From NCBI GenBank assembly GCA_051010055.1, contig JBPCVY010000119.1, positions 1 through 7,829 on the forward strand: DNA of 7,829 nucleotides. The letters are read 5' to 3'. Position 1 is the stretch's first letter, and the number at the start of each line of letters is the position of its first letter. The position numbers and the translations under genes were made by a program. The notes beneath the pieces were generated by a model. That model did not search any database. It had not been told where the DNA came from and saw nothing but the letters and a program-made list of their open reading frames with translations. Source of the stretch: CAJQND01 sp051010055 (lineage in GTDB: Bacteria > Pseudomonadota > Alphaproteobacteria > Rhizobiales > CAJQND01). This document shows positions 1 to 4,575 of this stretch, piece by piece.

Positions 1-111
1 GCCAGATTTCGTCACATTGAGATAAAGCCCGCCGCCATCCGAATGGCGTCCTGGCTTTGTCACGGTCTCTACAAATCGCGCTGTGAGCTTGTTTCGAATG
101 CGTGGAGCCAA
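1..111 (-). CDS. Tyrosine-recombinase integrase, N-terminal fragment (runs off left edge)
   Basis: The minus strand from base 111 to base 1 is open for 37 codons. It reads MAPRIRNKLTARFVETV, then a K-P-G-(R)-H-S-D-G-G-G-L-Y-L stretch. This matches the start of the DUF4102 arm-binding domain of P4-type tyrosine integrases, where 'LTxxfV...pGkxxDGgGLyLxV' is characteristic. These enzymes insert genomic islands by site-specific recombination, usually at the 3' end of a tRNA gene. An in-frame TAA lies two codons upstream, so translation must begin at the TTG at 111-109 or further in. A purine-rich AGGTAGGG sits about 11 bases upstream of it. The catalytic domain is outside the window, so completeness cannot be judged. 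The gene points left, so any island it mobilises should lie mainly to the left. Confidence 0.82.
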   Translation of the reverse strand, partial: MAPRIRNKLTARFVETVTKPGRHSDGGGLYLNVTKSG

Positions 112-164
112 GGAGCATTAATCCCTACCTGTTCCCCACCTAAGGTGCTGGATTGCTTGGTACA

Positions 165-193
165 TTTATGGACACAGAGGGACGAACTGACAA
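165..193 (-). promoter_or_regulatory. Candidate integrase promoter
   Basis: Read on the minus strand, TTGTCA (193-188; five of six matches to TTGACA) is followed by exactly 17 bases and CATAAA (170-165; four of six matches to TATAAT). The predicted start of transcription is roughly 45-50 bases before the TTG start of the integrase at 111. Spacing and position are right for a housekeeping promoter, but no transcript evidence is available. Confidence 0.45.
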
Positions 194-203
194 CAAATTG
201 TCA
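188..203. repeat. Perfect inverted repeat overlapping the integrase -35
   Basis: TGACAA (188-193), CAAA, TTGTCA (198-203) is a perfect 6-bp inverted repeat with a 4-base centre. The left arm, read on the minus strand, is the -35 hexamer of the predicted integrase promoter. A dimeric repressor or the integrase/excisionase binding here would block expression, as expected of an autoregulated integrase. This role is inferred from position only. Confidence 0.35.
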
Positions 204-261
204 TGTATTACAGTGATTTATAAGCAACATAGAACACTGCTGGACAGAGAGCCTTCGGACA

Positions 262-273
262 CCCCCTCCGCCA
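262..273 (+). other. Weak tRNA-3'-end-like sequence, possible att site
   Basis: CCCCCTCCGCCA resembles the acceptor-stem end plus CCA of a bacterial serine tRNA. It lies about 150 bases behind the integrase start, where an attachment site is expected. No T-arm with GTTCRA can be folded in front of it, so it is not a tRNA gene. At best it is a short, diverged copy left at an island boundary, and the match could be chance in GC-rich DNA. Confidence 0.15.
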
Positions 274-286
274 TCTTCCAGTCCGT

Positions 287-1318
287 TTAAGCGGCCTGAT
301 GGAATGAAACAAGGCGCCGTTTGCTTTCATCCCACAAAACAAGGCGAACACATCCGAAACTGTCGGTCAGGGTCAGCCTGCTGACATTATTCAGCTCAGG
401 ATAATCCTCAAGCACGCGGCAAAGCCGGTAGTAGGGTATCCGGCTGCAAAGATGATGCACGTGATGGATGCCAATATTTGCCGTGATCCAGCGCAGTACT
501 GGCGGCAAGTCGTAGTGGGAACTGCCATGAAGTGCAGCCGAATGGAGGTTCCATTCGTCCAGCTCATCCCATGAGGTGTGCTCGAATTGATGTTGAACAA
601 AAAACAGCCATACACCGATGGATGCTGCAATCAACACAACGGGCAAATAGATGAGCGCAAAGTTCAATGCGCCAAGCTGGTGGATGGCGATCGCCACAAC
701 AATTACAACAGACAGGTTTGTGCCCATAACGCTTGCCCACGGCCGCCAGCCGCCGCGCATGCTTCCTGCCGGAAGACGGTGCTGGAGCAAAAAAAGATAG
801 CTCGGACCGATACCGAACATCACCAAAGGATGCCGGTACAAACGATAGCGCCACCGTTGCCATTTCGTCGCCGCGCGGTACTCAGAAACTGTCATGGTAT
901 CGATGTCGCCGCTGCCTCTTTTTTCAAGGCAGCCTGAACCTGAATGGTGTAGTGCGTGGGAATTTTTCCAAAAACTGTATGGGGTCAGCGTAAACACCCC
1001 GGCAATGCGCCCTATCCAATCATTTGCAGCCCGGCTTTTAAAGAATGAACCGTGCCCGCAATCATGCTGGATCATGAAAGTACGCAACAGAAACCCCGCC
1101 GTCGGGAGCGCCAGCGCTGCGGTCAAAAGATAACTGAATTGCAGGGAAACGGCCATTAATCCCCATAGCGCGGCCAGAGGAACGGCGGTGATAAAGAGCT
1201 CGAAAAGCGCCCTTAAATCATCGGGCTGGCGGTATTTGAAGAGTGCCTTCGCCCAATCTTGCGCAGTGGATGGTGAGTGCTGTTCGATCTGAAAATTTTC
1301 TGCTTGCGGTAGCTGCAT
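287..1318 (-). CDS. Membrane fatty acid desaturase (acyl-lipid desaturase family)
   Basis: This 343-residue integral membrane di-iron enzyme would insert a double bond into membrane fatty acyl chains using O2 and an electron donor. The histidine boxes are clear: HDCGH at 85-89, HALHH at 121-125, QHQFEH at 242-247 and HHVHH at 285-289. The last sits in the 'IHHVHHLxSRIPYYRL' context typical of DesA/omega-6-type desaturases. Hydrophobic segments at about 42-80 and 198-241 fit the usual four-helix topology. The length is normal for the family. The ATG at 1318 has a short AGGG five bases upstream. It lies downstream of, and co-oriented with, a cold-shock protein gene, which fits a role in keeping membranes fluid at low temperature. 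Regiospecificity (delta-9, delta-12 or other) cannot be read from the sequence. I see no clear terminator after its stop. Confidence 0.93.
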   Translation of the reverse strand: MQLPQAENFQIEQHSPSTAQDWAKALFKYRQPDDLRALFELFITAVPLAALWGLMAVSLQFSYLLTAALALPTAGFLLRTFMIQHDCGHGSFFKSRAANDWIGRIAGVFTLTPYSFWKNSHALHHSGSGCLEKRGSGDIDTMTVSEYRAATKWQRWRYRLYRHPLVMFGIGPSYLFLLQHRLPAGSMRGGWRPWASVMGTNLSVVIVVAIAIHQLGALNFALIYLPVVLIAASIGVWLFFVQHQFEHTSWDELDEWNLHSAALHGSSHYDLPPVLRWITANIGIHHVHHLCSRIPYYRLCRVLEDYPELNNVSRLTLTDSFGCVRLVLWDESKRRLVSFHQAA

Positions 1319-1342
1319 GTGACCCTACTGTCCAGTATTGCG

Positions 1343-1368
1343 AAACTCCGGCATGGCCGGCGTTTTTT
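1343..1368 (+). terminator. Hairpin with T-run on the plus strand
   Basis: AAAC-t-CCGGC, loop ATG, GCCGG-c-GTTT, then further Ts (six Ts at 1363-1368) has the shape of a rho-independent terminator read on the plus strand. Both flanking genes are on the minus strand, where the T-tail is only GTTT, so it would work poorly for them. It may be a weak bidirectional terminator or the 3' end of an unannotated plus-strand transcript. Confidence 0.35.
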
Positions 1369-1403
1369 GTGCTGACTGCGAAGTAGGGGCTGCCAACTTG
1401 TTA

Positions 1404-1429
1404 GCCGCGGCCCCGCAGGGGGCCGCGGC
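1404..1429 (-). terminator. Strong GC hairpin downstream of the cold-shock gene
   Basis: GCCGCGGCCCC (1404-1414) and GGGGCCGCGGC (1419-1429) form a perfect 11-bp stem with a 4-base loop. It lies 37 bases beyond the csp stop codon. No U-tract follows on either strand, so it is not a canonical intrinsic terminator. It may instead protect the csp mRNA 3' end or attenuate read-through into the desaturase gene. Confidence 0.45.
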
Positions 1430-1465
1430 AAATTTCGACGCGTTGGTTCGCGCACTTAAGTCCAG

Positions 1466-1675
1466 TTATGCCAATTCGATAGCATCAACTGCGACTTTTC
1501 CGCTGCGCGGATCGTTGGCTGTGTCGAACTTGACTTTCTGGCCTTCGTCCAGATTGTCGATGTTGGCGCGCTGAAGAGCGGTTGCGTGAACAAAAACATC
1601 GCGATCGCCATTTTCAGGCTGGATAAAGCCGTAGCCTTTTTGGTCGTTATAAAATTTTACAGTGCCCGTGATCAT
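1466..1675 (-). CDS. Cold-shock domain protein (CspA family)
   Basis: This single cold-shock domain of 69 residues is the usual length for CspA-like RNA/ssDNA chaperones, which melt secondary structure in mRNA during cold or other stress. RNP1 is visible as KGYGFI (residues 13-18) and RNP2 as VFVH (27-30), in an OB-fold starting MITGTVKFYN. Two candidate starts exist: an ATG at 1681 and this one at 1675. The AAAGG Shine-Dalgarno at 1688-1684 is only 2 bases from the first but 8 bases from the second, so 1675 is preferred. About 300 bases separate the start from the next gene upstream, leaving room for the long structured 5' UTR common in cspA genes. The desaturase lies downstream in the same direction. 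Confidence 0.93.
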   Translation of the reverse strand: MITGTVKFYNDQKGYGFIQPENGDRDVFVHATALQRANIDNLDEGQKVKFDTANDPRSGKVAVDAIELA

Positions 1676-1836
1676 TGTCATTACCTTTCACTCGCGGGTT
1701 GCACGTTGAGCCGGTAGCAAACTTGAGCACTGCCAGCCCGTGAATAGTCGATTTTGGGAAGAAGTCTGAAACGTGCGTGCCCGTCAGTGACAAGGCGATG
1801 CGGCCCAGTGGTTCGGCCAAATATCGATGACGCGGA

Positions 1837-1863
1837 ATTAGACTGAAATTGTGCTCAATTCAA
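1837..1863 (-). promoter_or_regulatory. Candidate csp promoter
   Basis: On the minus strand TTGAAT (1863-1858) is followed by a 15-base spacer and TCTAAT (1842-1837; five of six matches to TATAAT). The spacer is short and the -35 is only partial. If used, transcription would begin near 1830 and give a 5' UTR of about 155 bases, the size typical of cold-inducible csp mRNAs. Confidence 0.25.
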
Positions 1864-1919
1864 GGCGTGATTTCTGAAATTTTTCCAGCATACACAACGT
1901 ACTCAATTTCAAGGTGTCA
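1853..1919. repeat. Imperfect direct repeat, possible operator pair
   Basis: GCTCAATTCAAGGCGTGA (1853-1870) and ACTCAATTTCAAGGTGTCA (1901-1919) are near-identical direct copies, starting 48 bases apart. The first overlaps the candidate csp -35 element. A regulator binding both copies is plausible. No known regulator's site is recognised. Confidence 0.4.
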
Positions 1920-1999
1920 ACTGATTGAGAGGGCGCAAAATCGAGAAATCACCATGAAAATACTTTCGGTTTCCACGCATTGGAATTATACAACAAATA

Positions 2000-2032
2000 A
2001 ATTGAAGCAGACAGTGAAATAATTGTTCAATT
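2000..2032. repeat. Inverted repeat before rsbR
   Basis: AATTGAA (2000-2006) and TTCAATT (2026-2032) are perfect 7-bp inverted arms separated by 19 bases. They end 10 bases before the GTG start of rsbR. The arms share the TCAATT core of the upstream direct repeats. They could be an operator or could coincide with a weak promoter. Confidence 0.3.
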
Positions 2033-2042
2033 ACTGCATAAG

Positions 2043-2993
2043 GTGTTCCTTCGCTTGTCCCCCGGAAAATGGAGTAGTGGTTTGGTTGAAAAAAGCTCTT
2101 TGAATGACATTTCGCCCGCAAATTTACTGGACGTCTACGGATTGACCGAACAGGAATTGGTCAAAATCCGCGAGCTCAAACCTCTGATGAAGAAGAAAAT
2201 GAGCGGGTTCATTGGCCTGTTCTACGACTGGCTCGGCGAGCGGCCGGAATTTGACGAGTACTTTGCCGATGCTGATTTCCTAAAGCGTATTCAGGGGTTG
2301 CAGTCTGATTACTGGATGAACTTTTTTACCGCGCGCGTTGATGAAGCATACGTGGAGCGGCTTCGGGTTCTGGGCGGAGTGCACGCTCATGTCGGCCTTT
2401 CGCTTGAAGCTTATATGTCGGGCGTCAATGTGTTTTTGAATCTGTTCATCGAAGAAATTCGCAATCCGAAGAACAAGATTAAAGAACCGACCATTTGCGT
2501 ATCCGCTGTCACCAAACTCATGCATTTGGACACTGTGGTCGTTGTCAGCACGTTCACTGAGCGCACGCAGCACATCATCAATGAGCAAAACCAGTCGTTG
2601 ATGCAGCTCTCTACGCCAGTTTCCATGCTTTGGGACGATATCTTGATGCTGCCGATTGTCGGTATTGTCGATTCAAAGCGCGCGCAGGAAATCATGGATG
2701 CCATGCTGTTGAAAATTGCGGAATCCACCGCACGGGTGATGATACTCGACATCAGCGGTGTCAGTGTCATCGACACAGCGGTTGCCAATCACTTCATCAA
2801 AATGACCAAGGCGACAACGCTAATGGGATGCCGGTGCGTCATATCAGGCATTTCTCCACTCATTGCCCAGACAATGGTGTCTCTCGGTATCGATCTTGCG
2901 GAAATTCACACCCGCTCAACATTGAAGGATGCTCTGGCATTCGCCTTTGCGGAGACCGGCCACAGCGCTGTCTCTTCCCAGGCTAAAGCGTAG
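2043..2993 (+). CDS. rsbR: RsbR-type stressosome sensor: heme sensor globin plus STAS
   Basis: Residues about 20-180 form a globin-coupled-sensor domain. The proximal heme histidine is H114 in VHAHVGL, matching 'HxxIGL' of HemAT-like globins. Y61 in LFYDWL is the likely distal B10 tyrosine, and a YWMNFF helix precedes the F helix. Residues about 187-305 are a textbook RsbR C-terminal STAS domain (STPV..LWDDILMLPIVG, DISGVSVIDTAVANH, GISPLIAQT). S211 in IVDSKRA and T245 in VIDTAVA occupy the positions of T171 and T205, the RsbT phosphorylation sites of B. subtilis RsbRA. RsbR proteins build the stressosome core with RsbS, globin heads outward. The start is uncertain: GTG 2043 has a poor ribosome site, whereas TTG 2082 has GGAG 7 bases upstream and would give 303 residues without losing the domain. 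It is first in the operon. Confidence 0.92.
   Translation: MFLRLSPGKWSSGLVEKSSLNDISPANLLDVYGLTEQELVKIRELKPLMKKKMSGFIGLFYDWLGERPEFDEYFADADFLKRIQGLQSDYWMNFFTARVDEAYVERLRVLGGVHAHVGLSLEAYMSGVNVFLNLFIEEIRNPKNKIKEPTICVSAVTKLMHLDTVVVVSTFTERTQHIINEQNQSLMQLSTPVSMLWDDILMLPIVGIVDSKRAQEIMDAMLLKIAESTARVMILDISGVSVIDTAVANHFIKMTKATTLMGCRCVISGISPLIAQTMVSLGIDLAEIHTRSTLKDALAFAFAETGHSAVSSQAKA
2071..2074 (+). promoter_or_regulatory. Ribosome-binding site supporting an alternative rsbR start
   Basis: GGAG lies exactly 7 bases before the in-frame TTG at 2082-2084. It is better placed than anything before the GTG at 2043, so translation may begin at codon 14 of the longer reading. Confidence 0.35.
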
Positions 2994-3038
2994 TATAGTC
3001 AAAACCTGTGAATGTTGTTGCCAGCAATCTGAAGACGG

Positions 3039-3551
3039 ATGGAAAAACTTCTGCCAAACGATAAAATTCCGCGTGCTGCCATGCAGGTGGTGCAAGACTG
3101 TCTTGTGGTATCGGTGCAGGTTGAACTATACGAAGAAACCTTAACCCAGCTGCGCACCGATCTTTTGGAACATATCCGCACATCCGGTGTGCGCAAGGCG
3201 ATATTCGACCTTTCCTCCGTCAGTCTCCTTGATCCCCATGCCTATAACTCGATTTGCGATACGACGAACATGGCGCGAGTGATGGGAACACACGCGGTTG
3301 TGGCCGGTATCCGGCCCGGCGTTGCATCGGCTCTGGTTGAGTTGGGTGTTGATGTGCGCCGGACCGCCATGGCCCTCAATCTGGAGGACGGCTTCGTACA
3401 ACTCGAACGGCTGGCATCTGAAGAGCTGGAGTTTGAGCAGGTGGACGCGGAAACCAACAAAGATGACGAAGCTGAAGACAATGCCAGTGATATGAGTGAA
3501 CCTGAAGCCGGTGCGCCGCCCCCACCAGAAAACGAAGCGGCTGGCCCATGA
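3039..3551 (+). CDS. rsbS: RsbS-like stressosome STAS protein lacking the usual phospho-serine
   Basis: Residues about 10-125 are a single STAS domain in the RsbS pattern (IFDLSSVSLLD, MARVMGTHAVVAGIRPGVASALVELG, TALNLEDGF-like end). RsbS is the scaffold/antagonist that with RsbR sequesters the RsbT kinase. In known RsbS proteins the strand-helix junction reads 'D-S-F', the serine (S59 in B. subtilis) being phosphorylated by RsbT. Here it reads D65-P66-H67, with a CCC codon at 3234-3236, so that acceptor is missing. S59, S60, S62 and S71 nearby could substitute. Residues 128-170 form an acidic, then proline-rich, tail absent from typical RsbS of about 120 residues. The ATG at 3039 lies 45 bases after rsbR. 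The stop overlaps the rsbT start by 4 bases. Confidence 0.88.
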   Translation: MEKLLPNDKIPRAAMQVVQDCLVVSVQVELYEETLTQLRTDLLEHIRTSGVRKAIFDLSSVSLLDPHAYNSICDTTNMARVMGTHAVVAGIRPGVASALVELGVDVRRTAMALNLEDGFVQLERLASEELEFEQVDAETNKDDEAEDNASDMSEPEAGAPPPPENEAAGP

Positions 3552-3985
3552 GCAACATAGGCGCAAACCGGCCAGGGGATAATGAGCAACGCAGGAGACT
3601 GCTTCTGCGCACGACAGGCGATGTCGCAATTGCAGTGATGACGGCGCGCAAGATGGCCCGGTCGATAGGCCTCAAAGAAAGAGATGAATTCCTGGTTGGC
3701 ACAGCGGTTTCAGAGCTTGCAACCAACGTCATCCGCTATGCTGAAAAGGGCGAAGCGCATTTGCAGGTTGTGCACCGCAAGGGCGGAGCCGGCATAGAAG
3801 TGGTGGTCAAGGACAAGGGCCCGGGCATTGCGGATATGGACAGTGCACTGAAGGATCATTCCAGCACCCAAGACAGCCTGGGCTTAGGGTTGCCAAGCGT
3901 TAAACGGATGATGGACGAATTCACCCTGGTGTCGAATATCGGCCAGGGCACCCGCGCCACTATCCGCAAGTGGCATAAATCCTGA
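3548..3985 (+). CDS. rsbT: RsbT-type serine/threonine kinase (stressosome switch kinase)
   Basis: This is a 145-residue GHKL-fold ATPase of the RsbT/RsbW group. The N-box is SELATN (55-60), with E56 as the likely catalytic base and N60 binding magnesium. G1 is DKGPGI (89-94), G2 is LGLGLPSVKRMMDE (111-124) and the last glycine motif is GQGT (132-135), so the ATP site looks intact. Placement after an RsbR/RsbS pair and the 'LGLGLPSVKRMMDEF' signature favour RsbT over an RsbW anti-sigma factor, and no sigma factor is nearby. RsbT phosphorylates the STAS proteins of the stressosome and, when released, activates a downstream target. Its ATG overlaps the rsbS stop (ATGA), indicating translational coupling, and no separate ribosome site is seen. 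Confidence 0.93.
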   Translation: MSNIGANRPGDNEQRRRLLLRTTGDVAIAVMTARKMARSIGLKERDEFLVGTAVSELATNVIRYAEKGEAHLQVVHRKGGAGIEVVVKDKGPGIADMDSALKDHSSTQDSLGLGLPSVKRMMDEFTLVSNIGQGTRATIRKWHKS

Positions 3986-4575
3986 TGGCGAAACGGTTCG
4001 AACATGGACTTATGGTGCGCCCATTCCTGGGCGAGCGGGTGGCAGGCGATGCCGGGCTTGTGCTTGAGGAAAACGATGGGCTGTTTCTGGCGATAATTGA
4101 TGTACTCGGCCATGGGCCGGAAGCCCATGAGGTGGCAAGGCATATTATCGGCCGGCTTGAACGCGAAGACCGCTCAGAACTTTGCGAATTGCTAAGCCGG
4201 CTTCATGAAAGTGTTATCGGCACACGCGGTGCTGCAATTGCAGTAGCGCGGTTGAACTTTGAAAACGGTCTTCTCCAATATGCCGGCATCGGCAATACGG
4301 TGTGCCGGAAGATTGGCCGTGAACCGGTGCGGCTCGTTTCTCGGGATGGAACGCTCGGACACATTATGCGCACGCCGCGCCTGGAGAGTTTGCAGATGTC
4401 TGCAGGTGACATTTTGCTGCTCTATACAGACGGCGTTCAGGATCATTTCGATCTCGAGGAATATTCCGATCTTGAAACAGATTCTGCCTGGTCTTTAGCG
4501 CGCACAATTATCCGGCAGTTTGGCAAGCCTCACGATGATGCAACCTGTATTGCGGTAAGGATGCACCATGATTGA
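3985..4575 (+). CDS. rsbX: RsbX-type PP2C/SpoIIE serine phosphatase
   Basis: This is a single-domain, 196-residue PP2C-like phosphatase. Metal-site motifs are visible: GDAG at 21-24 (D22), IDVLGHG at 38-44 (D39), GIGN at 101-104, YTDGV at 147-151 (D149) and DDAT at 184-187. No sensor or RsbT-binding N-terminal extension is present, so it is RsbX-like rather than RsbU-like. RsbX removes phosphate from RsbS and RsbR, resetting the stressosome. Its presence is notable because the RsbS of this operon lacks the usual phosphoserine, leaving RsbR as the more likely substrate. The ATG shares one base with the rsbT stop (TGATG), and the stop overlaps the cyclase start by 8 bases. It is surely co-translated with its neighbours. 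Confidence 0.9.
   Translation: MAKRFEHGLMVRPFLGERVAGDAGLVLEENDGLFLAIIDVLGHGPEAHEVARHIIGRLEREDRSELCELLSRLHESVIGTRGAAIAVARLNFENGLLQYAGIGNTVCRKIGREPVRLVSRDGTLGHIMRTPRLESLQMSAGDILLLYTDGVQDHFDLEEYSDLETDSAWSLARTIIRQFGKPHDDATCIAVRMHHD

Larger units (their letters stand above)
1682..2042. other. Divergent intergenic region between csp and rsbR
   Basis: These 361 bases hold no convincing gene on either strand and are AT-richer than the flanks. They must carry the minus-strand csp promoter and the plus-strand promoter of the stressosome operon. I see several TCAATT/AATTGA elements (1855-1860, 1903-1908, 2000-2005, 2027-2032) and a repeated CTGAAATT (1843-1850, 1874-1881). Specific candidate sites are listed separately. 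No strong sigma-70 promoter for rsbR is evident. The best candidates, TTGAAG at 2002-2007 with TTCAAT at 2026-2031, or TATACA at 1988-1993 with a poor -35, are weak, so an activator or alternative sigma factor is possible. Confidence 0.6.

Noticed and set aside
250..280. Serine tRNA gene 3' half
   Set aside because: The CCCCCTCCGCCA end is tRNA-like, but no T-arm, anticodon arm or acceptor 5' strand can be folded around it.
578..1133. Plus-strand open frames opposite the desaturase
   Set aside because: They lie wholly antisense to a gene with all its family motifs, and their translations show no domain features.
3548..3985. RsbW-type anti-sigma factor instead of RsbT
   Set aside because: No sigma factor or RsbV is present, and position after RsbR/RsbS and before RsbX together with the LGLGLPSVKRMMDE signature fit RsbT better.
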